From NCBI GenBank assembly GCA_003488965.1, contig DNJW01000035.1:477-8805 (forward strand): a DNA stretch of 8,329 nucleotides. Reading direction: 5' to 3'. The notes beneath the pieces are model-generated. The model did not search any database, was not told where the DNA came from, and was given only the letters and a program-made list of their open reading frames with translations. The translations under genes and the position numbers were made by a program. This document shows positions 1 through 5,543 of this stretch, piece after piece (positions within the stretch are counted from its first letter, which is position 1; each line of letters starts with the position of its first letter). The stretch comes from Lachnospiraceae bacterium (GTDB lineage: Bacteria; Bacillota; Clostridia; Lachnospirales; Lachnospiraceae).

Positions 1-7
1 TGTGCAA

Positions 8-41
8 GCGCCAAAATGCGACTTAGGAGCATTTTGTGTGC
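8..41 (+). other. Hairpin upstream of typA (first of two)
   Basis: CAAAATGC (12-19) pairs with GCATTTTG (29-36) around a 9-base loop. The stem extends outward as GCGC (8-11) against GTGC (38-41), with one G-T wobble and T37 bulged, giving about 12 pairs. There is no T-tract directly after it. It is probably part of the 3' untranslated region of a gene left of the window, or half of a dispersed intergenic repeat. Its function is unknown. Confidence 0.5.
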
Positions 42-45
42 ATCA

Positions 46-82
46 GGTGTGACAGTGAAGCCGAAGGCTGAACTGTCACGCT
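46..82 (+). terminator. Hairpin upstream of typA (second), possible weak terminator of the preceding gene
   Basis: GTGACAGT (49-56) pairs perfectly with ACTGTCAC (72-79), and three outer pairs (46-48 with 80-82) include two wobbles. Inside are opposed GA/GA dinucleotides (57-58 and 70-71), which could form tandem sheared G-A pairs. A 4-bp stem AGCC/GGCT (59-62/66-69) closed by a GAA triloop caps the structure. A pyrimidine stretch, TTTCTTC, lies at 82-88. The stem is strong but the T-tract is interrupted, so termination of an upstream transcript is plausible and not certain. Confidence 0.45.
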
Positions 83-109
83 TTCTTCAAAATACGCCCT
101 CCACCCCCC

Positions 110-138
110 TTGCAACTTCCCTACCACAGTGCTATACT
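110..138 (+). promoter_or_regulatory. Extended -10 sigma-A promoter of typA
   Basis: The -35 element is TTGCAA (110-115). A 17-base spacer leads to TATACT (133-138), which matches TATAAT at five of six positions. TG at 130-131 gives an extended -10. Transcription should start near 145, leaving a leader of about 30 nt before the ATG at 174. This promoter overlaps the GTG at 129, which rules out that codon as a start. Confidence 0.75.
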
Positions 139-173
139 ATACGAGTTTAAAAACAGATGAGGAGTTACTTATT

Positions 174-2003
174 ATGAAACAAACCAGAGAAGACGTAAGA
201 AATATTGCCATTATCGCCCATGTTGACCACGGAAAAACCACCCTGGTGGACGAACTGCTAAAACAAAGCGGTGTATTCCGGGAAAATCAGGAAGTGGCGG
301 AACGTGTGATGGATTCCAACGATATCGAACGGGAACGGGGCATCACGATTCTTTCCAAAAACACTGCTGTCATTTATAAAAATACAAAAATCAATATTAT
401 CGACACTCCGGGCCATGCTGATTTCGGCGGGGAAGTAGAGCGTGTCCTTAAAATGGTAAACGGGGTTATCCTGGTAGTGGATGCCTTTGAGGGTGCTATG
501 CCGCAGACAAAATTTGTTCTGAGAAAAGCGCTGGAACTCCAGCTTCCTGTCATTGTATGCATCAATAAAATCGACCGCCCGGAGGCCCGTCCCAGAGAGG
601 TTATCGATGAGGTTCTGGAGCTTTTTATCGACCTGGATGCCAATGAAGAGCAGTTGGACTGTCCTTTCATTTTTGCTTCCGCCAAAACAGGAATTGCCTC
701 CTTGGATATCGACACCGCAGGCAAAGATATGACACCGCTTTTTGAAACCATACTGAATTATATTCCCGCTCCTGTAGGCGACCCTGATGCCGGAACCCAA
801 GTACTTATCAGCACTATTGATTATAACGAATACGTGGGACGGATTGGCGTAGGAAAAGTGGACAACGGGTCGGTAAAGGTTAATCAGGAAGTAGTCATCG
901 TCAACCATCATGAACCGGACAAAATGAAAAAAGTAAAAATAAGCAAGCTGTATGAATTTGACGGTCTGAATAAAGTAGATGTAAAAGAGGCCGGCATCGG
1001 TTCTATTGTGGCCATTTCCGGCATAGCGGATATCCACATAGGAGACACCCTATGTTCCCCGGAAAACCCGGAACCCATTCCATTCCAGAAGATTTCCGAG
1101 CCTACCATAGCCATGCATTTTATTGTCAACGACTCTCCTCTTGCTGGACGGGAAGGCAAATATGTGACCAGCCGCCATCTCCGGGACCGGCTTTTCAGGG
1201 AATTAAATACCGATGTTTCCCTTCGGGTGGAAGAAACGGAAACCACGGAAGCTTTTAAGGTTTCCGGACGCGGAGAGCTCCATCTGTCTGTTTTAATTGA
1301 AAATATGCGCAGGGAAGGCTATGAATTTGCTGTCAGCAAGGCAGAAGTGCTTTATAAAACGGATGAAAACGGAAAAAAACTGGAACCGATGGAACTGACT
1401 TATGTGGATGTGCCCGAAGAATTTTCAGGCACTGTCATCGAAAAATTAAGCCTGCGTAAGGGTGAGCTTTTGAATATGGGTTCTGCCTCCGGCGGCTATA
1501 CCCGTTTAGAGTTTTCCATCCCCTCCAGAGGCCTAATCGGCTACCGGGGAGAGTTTCTGACAGATACCAAAGGCAACGGAATCATGAACAGCTCCTTTAA
1601 CGGCTATGGCCCTTACAAAGGCGATATCCAGTATAGAAAACAAGGTTCCCTGATTGCATTTGAAGCCGGTGAAGCAATCACCTATGGACTTTATAACGCT
1701 CAAGAAAGAGGTACTCTTTTTATAGGTCCCGGGGAAAAAGTATATTCCGGCATGGTGGTAGGACAGAGCAGCCGGGGAGAAGATATCGAATTGAACGTAT
1801 GTAAGAAAAAGCAGCTTACCAATACCCGTTCCTCCAGCGCCGACGAGGCACTGCGGCTGACTCCGCCTAAGGTTTTAAGTCTGGAACAGGCACTGGATTT
1901 TATTGATGCCGACGAACTGCTGGAGGTTACTCCTTCCTCTTTACGCATCCGTAAAAAAATACTGGACCCTACTATGAGAAAAAGGGCTTCTTTTCATCAT
2001 TGA
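174..2003 (+). CDS. typA: TypA/BipA ribosome-associated translational GTPase
   Basis: This is a 609-residue translational GTPase of the TypA/BipA family, related to EF-G and LepA. Known members bind the 70S ribosome, and they support 50S assembly and growth under cold or other stress. G motifs seen are AHVDHGKTT (15-23), RGITI (55-59), DTPGH (77-81), NKID (131-134) and SAK (169-171). A beta-barrel domain II follows (about 200-300), then the EF-G-like domains III and V (about 305-480). The family-specific C-terminal domain includes SRGLIGYRGE (451-460) and KKKQLTNTRSSSADEALRL (544-562). The length is normal for the family. The frame is open back to GTG 129, but the start chosen is ATG 174, because GAGGAG (159-164) sits 9 nt before it and the promoter -10 lies upstream at 133-138. 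The gene appears monocistronic, ending before the terminator at 2235. No defect is visible. Confidence 0.97.
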   Translation: MKQTREDVRNIAIIAHVDHGKTTLVDELLKQSGVFRENQEVAERVMDSNDIERERGITILSKNTAVIYKNTKINIIDTPGHADFGGEVERVLKMVNGVILVVDAFEGAMPQTKFVLRKALELQLPVIVCINKIDRPEARPREVIDEVLELFIDLDANEEQLDCPFIFASAKTGIASLDIDTAGKDMTPLFETILNYIPAPVGDPDAGTQVLISTIDYNEYVGRIGVGKVDNGSVKVNQEVVIVNHHEPDKMKKVKISKLYEFDGLNKVDVKEAGIGSIVAISGIADIHIGDTLCSPENPEPIPFQKISEPTIAMHFIVNDSPLAGREGKYVTSRHLRDRLFRELNTDVSLRVEETETTEAFKVSGRGELHLSVLIENMRREGYEFAVSKAEVLYKTDENGKKLEPMELTYVDVPEEFSGTVIEKLSLRKGELLNMGSASGGYTRLEFSIPSRGLIGYRGEFLTDTKGNGIMNSSFNGYGPYKGDIQYRKQGSLIAFEAGEAITYGLYNAQERGTLFIGPGEKVYSGMVVGQSSRGEDIELNVCKKKQLTNTRSSSADEALRLTPPKVLSLEQALDFIDADELLEVTPSSLRIRKKILDPTMRKRASFHH

Positions 2004-2010
2004 TAAAAAT
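2003..2010 (+). repeat. Left copy of an 8-bp direct repeat flanking the foldback (possible target-site duplication)
   Basis: ATAAAAAT here, overlapping the last base of the typA stop codon, recurs at 2227-2234 on the far side of the inverted-repeat element. Eight identical bases on both sides of an inverted repeat are what a transposition target duplication would leave. The sequence is A-rich, so coincidence cannot be excluded. Confidence 0.4.
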
Positions 2011-2015
2011 TGGGG

Positions 2016-2218
2016 AATTGCGAAATTATAAGCTGTGAGAATATTCTGACAATATGTTCCTTGAAAATCCAAGTGTGCCGGACATTTCACTGCGCCCAAT
2101 AAAGCAAAAACGTTCGGACATAGGTCCTCACGTTTTGTGGTCGCAGTTCCATGGCACAAAAAGGATTTCCAAGGAACATATTGGCAGAATATTCAGCAAG
2201 TTTATTGGTTTTGCAATT
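2016..2218 (+). repeat. 203-nt foldback element with nested helices (structured RNA or MITE-like element)
   Basis: The two arms pair along almost their whole length. The outer helix joins 2016-2027 with 2207-2218 (12 pairs, 3 of them G-T). T2206 is bulged, and 2028-2034 then pairs with 2199-2205. A symmetric 4x4 internal loop follows (2035-2038/2195-2198). The long arm 2039-2070 pairs with 2163-2194 at 30 of 32 positions, the mismatches being A2049/G2184 and A2064/C2169. Inner helices are TGTGCC/GGCACA (2074-2079/2153-2158), ACTGCG/CGCAGT (2089-2094/2142-2147), AAAACG/CGTTTT (2107-2112/2131-2136) and GGAC/GTCC (2116-2119/2124-2127) with loop ATAG. Five G-T wobbles pair only in + strand RNA, against one A/C position that would wobble only in minus strand RNA. 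This favours a + strand transcript, in line with typA. No credible protein is encoded. I do not recognise the family. It lies between the typA stop and the terminator, so it would be carried in the typA 3' untranslated region. Confidence 0.8.
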
Positions 2219-2226
2219 GACTGCTA

Positions 2227-2234
2227 ATAAAAAT
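2227..2234 (+). repeat. Right copy of the ATAAAAAT direct repeat
   Basis: This is identical to 2003-2010 and abuts the terminator stem that begins at 2235. It also serves as the A-rich tract expected on one side of a bidirectional terminator, so this copy is likely native. If the element is an insertion, the left copy is the duplicated one. Confidence 0.4.
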
Positions 2235-2284
2235 AGGTGCCGGAAGGCTTATCATTGTGGTAAGGCCTTTGGCACCTGTTTTTG
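2235..2284 (+). terminator. Strong rho-independent terminator, probably bidirectional
   Basis: AGGTGCC (2235-2241) pairs with GGCACCT (2271-2277). Inside, AAGGC-TTA (2244-2251) pairs with TAA-GCCTT (2261-2269) with G2264 bulged, around a 9-base loop. GTTTTTG (2278-2284) gives the T-tract for the typA transcript. On the other strand the stem is followed by ATTTTTATTA, so the same hairpin should also end the leftward mgtE operon. Its position between two convergent units fits this double use. Confidence 0.88.
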
Positions 2285-2311
2285 TATTGCTGTCTATTTA
2301 TTATCCTCCTG

Positions 2312-3136
2312 CTAATTCTTAGCAGATGATACATCCGGCTCTTTATCCCCTTGGTAAAGGCGGTAGGCAAAATATGCGGCGGCCGCGGTAATGGCAATGA
2401 TGATGAGTTCCATAACGGCCAGGTTTTTTATAATCCCCCTCTGATACATCACGGCAAAGATATCCAGAAACATATGGGCAAATACTGCCAGAGGATAGAA
2501 ATACCATTTTCCCGGTCTTTGCGCCGCAAAAAATACGAATACCGACAACGCAATATGGAAAATAATTGTAGAAATCCTTTCAACCCCCGCTAAAAGGAAA
2601 ATATAAGCGGGAGTACCTAACAGCGTGTTCAGATTCCCCCTTAAAATTTCCTGTGATTCTGCCGGAACCAATGCCACGTAACTTTCCACTCCGCCCATGG
2701 AACGGATGGCACATACTAATATGAAAGAGCTTACCATGGAAATCCCTACTACCAGAATGGATTCTATCCCGCCGTGGCCGATACCGTAGGTAACCGCAGT
2801 CTCTTTATTCTTCATCTTTTTCAGGACAATCTTGAATGCGGCCAGCCGCCCTGTCTCTTCAAATACGCCTGCAGCTAACGCGCCATACAATATAAATGCC
2901 CAGTCATGGCTGTTAATAAACGCAGCAAGAGGCGTTTCCCTATTTAGCACAAGATAATGGCACACCTGTTCCAAAAGCAGTGCAAATACAATAAAAACTC
3001 CTGCCCCCACGATAAAGGGCGCCATCCGTATATCCTGCTTTCTGTGTTTCCAGACCACCAGCAGCACTACTGGCAGAAATAAGGCAATCGCCGCTGCAAT
3101 TCCCATATCCATAATTGTAACCCATAAATGCTCCAT
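2312..3136 (-). CDS. YhfC-family putative glutamic-type intramembrane protease
   Basis: This 274-residue polytopic membrane protein resembles the YhfC family of predicted intramembrane proteases, distant relatives of CPBP/Abi proteases. Conserved polar motifs inside hydrophobic segments are EETGR (93-97), GIGHGGIES (118-126, with H121 and E125), ERISTIIFH (186-194, with E186 and H194) and HMFLD (221-225). These are the expected catalytic Glu/His positions. About seven to eight hydrophobic segments are visible, starting at residues 12-29 and 42-59. The substrate is unknown. The start is supported by GGGAGGG (3141-3147, minus strand) a few bases upstream. The gene begins 17 nt after the mgtE stop, so the two are almost certainly co-transcribed. 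The family call is from motif recognition, and proteolytic activity is inferred. The terminator at 2235-2284 ends the unit. Confidence 0.82.
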   Translation of the reverse strand: MEHLWVTIMDMGIAAAIALFLPVVLLVVWKHRKQDIRMAPFIVGAGVFIVFALLLEQVCHYLVLNRETPLAAFINSHDWAFILYGALAAGVFEETGRLAAFKIVLKKMKNKETAVTYGIGHGGIESILVVGISMVSSFILVCAIRSMGGVESYVALVPAESQEILRGNLNTLLGTPAYIFLLAGVERISTIIFHIALSVFVFFAAQRPGKWYFYPLAVFAHMFLDIFAVMYQRGIIKNLAVMELIIIAITAAAAYFAYRLYQGDKEPDVSSAKN

Positions 3137-3153
3137 CTCACCCTCCCATTTCT

Positions 3154-4503
3154 CTATACATGCAGTATTTCTGTCGCAATCGCAAAATAAATAACCAAAG
3201 ACAAGGCATCTACAATCGTAGTAATAAACGGGCTTGCCATCACTGCGGGGTCAAATCCCAGCCTTTTTGCCAGTACAGGCAGGCTGCATCCTATCATCTT
3301 TGCAATCGCCACGGCCGCAATCAGGGTCAAGCATACCACTGCCGCCACCCCAAGTCCTACCTTGTCAAACAGCATCAGCTTTACAAAATAAGCCGCCGAA
3401 AGCGTCAGACCGCAGACAAACGCTACCCGAAGCTCCTTCCATAAAATCTTCGGCACATCGGAATATCCTATTTCATTCAAGGAAAGCCCCCTGATAATTG
3501 TAACGCTGGCCTGTCCTCCCGCATTGCCTCCCGTATCCATCAGCATCGGAATAAATGCCGTCAAAATGGGGAAAACGCTGAGGGCATCTTCAAAGGAAGT
3601 GATAATGCTTCCTGTAAAAGTAGCCGAAATCATTAAAAGAAGCAGCCAGGGAATCCTTTTTTTCCAAGTTTCAAAAACCCCCGTCTTCATATAAGGCTTG
3701 TCGCTGGGCACAATCGCCGCCATCTTTTCAATATCTTCCGTCGCTTCTTCCTGCAGGATGTCCACCACGTCGTCTACCGTAATGATTCCCACCAGCCTGC
3801 CTTCGTTATCCGCCACCGGCATAGAAGTAAAGTCATACTTCTGAAACTGTCTGGCAACCTCTTCCTGGTCCATCAAAGTATTCAGATATACCACATTTTC
3901 ATGCATAATATCGCCGATTATGGCATCCGAAGGACTGATAAGCAGATACCGCAAAGCCACCGTACCCACAAGAGTCCTTTTCGAATCCAGCACATAACAG
4001 ATATTAATGGTCTCGCTGTCCACCCCCACCTGGCGGATTCTTTGTATGGCATCCTCCACTGTCATATTCTCTTTTAAATCCACATATTCCACCGTCATGA
4101 TGCTTCCGGCGGAATCCTCCGGATACCTTAGAAGATGGTTAATATCCCTTCTCGTATCCGCACTGGCGCTGGCCAGCAGCTTTTTCACAATGTTGGCAGG
4201 CATCTCCTCCAGCAGGTCCGTGGCATCATCCGCCATCAGATTATCGATAATATTCGCCGCCTCCCTTTCCGACAAGGAAACGATAATAAACTGCTGGCTG
4301 TCCACCTCCAGATAGGAAAATACGTCCGCCGCCATACTCTTGGGAAGAATCCTGAAAATTTTAAGCAGTTCTTTTTCCTCCAGTTCCTCCATGATTGTCG
4401 CAATATCGGCAATATTCATATCAGCCATCTTCTGGCGGAGCCTCGTATACTGCTTTGTATTCAGCAGTTCCTTAATAACATCTAACTCTTTGACTTCATC
4501 CAT
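3154..4503 (-). CDS. mgtE: MgtE magnesium channel/transporter
   Basis: This is a 449-residue MgtE, a homodimeric Mg2+-selective channel of the plasma membrane that gates on cytoplasmic Mg2+. The superhelical N domain spans about 1-130. Two CBS domains follow (about 135-195 and 198-258), introduced by SAGSIMT (131-137) and including SMPVADNEGRLVGIITVDDV in the second. A connecting helix leads to five membrane segments from about residue 284. Signature motifs are DTGGNAGGQASVTIIRGLS (323-341) in the pore domain and FDPAVMASPFITTIVDALS (417-435) near the C terminus. The Asp at 432 lies where the structurally studied Thermus protein has its pore Mg2+-binding Asp. The length is normal. The start is fixed by GGAGGAA (4511-4517) 7 nt upstream and by an in-frame stop at 4571-4573 with no other start between. 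A short upstream reading frame overlaps this start by 22 nt. yhfC-like follows and a yigZ-like gene precedes. Confidence 0.96.
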   Translation of the reverse strand: MDEVKELDVIKELLNTKQYTRLRQKMADMNIADIATIMEELEEKELLKIFRILPKSMAADVFSYLEVDSQQFIIVSLSEREAANIIDNLMADDATDLLEEMPANIVKKLLASASADTRRDINHLLRYPEDSAGSIMTVEYVDLKENMTVEDAIQRIRQVGVDSETINICYVLDSKRTLVGTVALRYLLISPSDAIIGDIMHENVVYLNTLMDQEEVARQFQKYDFTSMPVADNEGRLVGIITVDDVVDILQEEATEDIEKMAAIVPSDKPYMKTGVFETWKKRIPWLLLLMISATFTGSIITSFEDALSVFPILTAFIPMLMDTGGNAGGQASVTIIRGLSLNEIGYSDVPKILWKELRVAFVCGLTLSAAYFVKLMLFDKVGLGVAAVVCLTLIAAVAIAKMIGCSLPVLAKRLGFDPAVMASPFITTIVDALSLVIYFAIATEILHV

Positions 4504-4586
4504 AGCAATGTTCCTCCATATGTGATTTTTATGCTCCGCCCGGGGAGAGGTATGTCCGAGTTGGACGTACTAGCTTTCTGTTTCAT
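4482..4586 (-). CDS. Candidate 34-aa leader peptide overlapping mgtE
   Basis: An ATG (4586-4584) is preceded by AAAGGAGGTGG, with AGGAGG at 4600-4595 and an 8-nt spacer. This is the strongest ribosome binding site in the minus strand operon. The frame reads 34 codons: MKQKASTSNSDIPLPG, then RSIKITYGGTLLWMKSKS, then TAG at 4484-4482. It overlaps the first 22 nt of mgtE in another frame and contains the mgtE Shine-Dalgarno sequence inside its codons (TAT GGA GGA). Ribosomes finishing it would clear or re-initiate at mgtE, so translational coupling or leader control is plausible. The peptide is polar, with a Pro-Leu-Pro and no membrane segment. I know no homologue. Leader peptides are known for the unrelated enterobacterial transporter gene mgtA (mgtL), which is only an analogy. 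It could also be a chance frame. Confidence 0.5.
   Translation of the reverse strand: MKQKASTSNSDIPLPGRSIKITYGGTLLWMKSKS
4534..4569 (-). promoter_or_regulatory. Two small inverted repeats in the mgtE leader
   Basis: CTCC (4534-4537) pairs with GGAG (4544-4547). A second stem joins TATGTCC (4551-4557) and GGACGTA (4563-4569) around a 5-base loop, with one imperfect position. On the minus strand transcript the tract CCTCTCC (complement of 4544-4550) could pair with the mgtE or leader-frame Shine-Dalgarno sequence. These stems lie inside the candidate leader frame. A regulatory role is inference only. Confidence 0.3.
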
Positions 4587-4650
4587 AAAAACCACCTCCT
4601 TTCGTAACACTGCACTCCAATGTTTTGCCATTCTTAACAGCAAATAGTAT

Positions 4651-5304
4651 CTACAAACGTTCCATATCCGGAAAATATCCTTTTTTCAATTCTTCTATCT
4701 TTATTCTGCCCGCGGTGGCCTCTGTCAGTTCTTTGCAGACCTCCTGACAGTCTTCATAAGGCACAGTCAACTTTAAAGCAACGGTATCCGTATATTCAGG
4801 CTCCCTGATTTCCAGCCCCCGCTGTCCTAGAATATACTGTATCTTTCCGATCCCGTTATAATCAGTTACAAGCCTAAACTCTGTCCCATAACTCATTACC
4901 GTAACAGAAGAAGCCTCCAGCCCAGCCTGAACCGCCTGGGTATATGCCCTTACCAGCCCTCCCGTCCCCAGAAGCACACCGCCGAAATATCTGGTCACCA
5001 CTGCCGCCGTATTCCGCATTCCGGCGCCAAGCAGGACCTCCAGCATCGGCTTTCCGGCCGTCCCTGCCGGTTCCCCGTCGTCGCTGCAGCGGGTTATCTG
5101 TGCCCTCTCTCCCAGTACAAAAGCGGAACAGTTATGCCGTGCATCCCAATGCTTTTTCTTCACCGATTCGATAAATGCCGCCGCTTCCTCTTCCGATTCC
5201 GCCGGGGCAAGAGACGCAATAAAACGGGACTTTTTTTCAACAATTTCGCTGCTTGCGCCCTTCTGTAATATCTTATAGGGCAAAAATATCTGTTTCCTCT
5301 CCAT
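4651..5304 (-). CDS. yigZ: YigZ/IMPACT-family protein (UPF0029)
   Basis: This 217-residue cytosolic protein belongs to the YigZ/YvyE/IMPACT family. The N-terminal IMPACT fold carries the family hallmark SDDGEPAGTAGKPM (74-87) and RYFGGVLLGTGGLVRAY (105-121). A C-terminal ferredoxin-like DUF1949 domain spans about 140-200. Eukaryotic IMPACT regulates Gcn2 and thus translation. The bacterial role is not settled, and the structure suggests nucleic-acid or ribosome-related binding. The length is typical. The start at ATG 5304 is supported by GGAGAG about 7 nt upstream and by an extended -10 promoter further up. It reads in the same direction as mgtE across a 147-nt gap. No terminator hairpin is evident in that gap, so read-through into mgtE is possible. 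Confidence 0.93.
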   Translation of the reverse strand: MERKQIFLPYKILQKGASSEIVEKKSRFIASLAPAESEEEAAAFIESVKKKHWDARHNCSAFVLGERAQITRCSDDGEPAGTAGKPMLEVLLGAGMRNTAAVVTRYFGGVLLGTGGLVRAYTQAVQAGLEASSVTVMSYGTEFRLVTDYNGIGKIQYILGQRGLEIREPEYTDTVALKLTVPYEDCQEVCKELTEATAGRIKIEELKKGYFPDMERL

Positions 5305-5366
5305 CCTTTATCTCTCCAATGCGGCAGCTTTCTTTCGAATACTTTTTACAAATCCCAACCCTTTCT

Positions 5367-5395
5367 ATTTTATCACAAGAGGGAATAAAAGTGTA
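5367..5395 (-). promoter_or_regulatory. Extended -10 promoter of yigZ
   Basis: On the minus strand TAAAAT (complement of 5367-5372) is preceded by TGA, giving TGnTAAAAT, an extended -10 element with five of six consensus bases. The -35 region 17 nt upstream, TACACT (complement of 5390-5395), is poor. The leader before the ATG at 5304 would be about 55 nt. An inverted repeat lies just upstream of this -35. Confidence 0.55.
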
Positions 5396-5398
5396 TCC

Positions 5399-5412
5399 AA
5401 TTGTAAACAATT
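5399..5412. promoter_or_regulatory. Perfect inverted repeat, candidate operator
   Basis: AATTGT (5399-5404) and ACAATT (5407-5412) are separated by AA, giving a perfect 14-bp palindrome-like site with a 6-bp half-site. It lies between the divergent yigZ and PBP promoters, immediately upstream of the yigZ -35 region and about 33 bp before the PBP -35 region. This position suits a dimeric regulator. I cannot assign a regulator, and AT-rich sequence makes chance palindromes fairly common. Confidence 0.35.
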
Positions 5413-5444
5413 CTTAATATAAAGTGAGAATTTCGTGAAAAAAC

Positions 5445-5473
5445 TTTATTTCATGCCCATACTTTGTTATAAT
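5445..5473 (+). promoter_or_regulatory. Consensus extended -10 promoter of the PBP gene
   Basis: TATAAT (5468-5473) is a perfect -10 hexamer, with TG at 5465-5466 completing an extended -10. TTTATT (5445-5450) at 17-bp spacing is a weak -35. The predicted start is near 5480, giving a leader of about 64 nt. Its first bases form a small stem, TTAAG (5481-5485) with CTTAA (5491-5495), around loop TTGTG; such a 5' end stem could stabilise the transcript. Confidence 0.75.
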
Positions 5474-5543
5474 TGAAACGTTAAGTTGTGCTTAATCTTT
5501 GAAAATACTAAAATTTTTATGCACACTTCAAGGAGGAAGATTC

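Noticed and set aside
129..173. GTG at 129 as a longer start for typA, adding 15 residues
   Set aside because: It lies inside the promoter, 4 bases before the -10 hexamer, so it would not be transcribed. It has no ribosome binding site, whereas ATG 174 has GAGGAG 9 nt upstream and begins the family's usual N terminus.
258..1037. Long open frame on the minus strand opposite typA (259 codons)
   Set aside because: It is fully inside a well-conserved GTPase gene, has no recognisable domain and looks like a codon-bias shadow.
1941..2159. 72-codon minus strand frame crossing the typA end and the foldback
   Set aside because: It overlaps the conserved typA 3' end and the hairpin arms. No ribosome binding site or protein-like pattern is evident, and it is best explained as chance.
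2311..2323. GCTAA-TTC-TTAGC mini hairpin at the yhfC-like stop codon
   Set aside because: Five weak pairs without a T-tract. It is too small to call a terminator when a strong one lies just beyond.
4482..4586. Frameshifted true N terminus of mgtE instead of a leader frame
   Set aside because: MgtE already has full length with a standard N domain and its own GGAGGAA site. The upstream frame ends inside it, and no homologous N-terminal sequence is lost.
4504..4650. M-box (ykoK) Mg2+ riboswitch before mgtE
   Set aside because: The gap is only 147 nt and I cannot find the conserved M-box core or an associated terminator. A covariance-model scan would settle it.
5499..5543. TTG at 5499 as a longer start for the penicillin-binding protein
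   Set aside because: It has no Shine-Dalgarno sequence and the added residues are unlike a PBP N terminus. ATG 5544 has AAGGAGG at ideal spacing.
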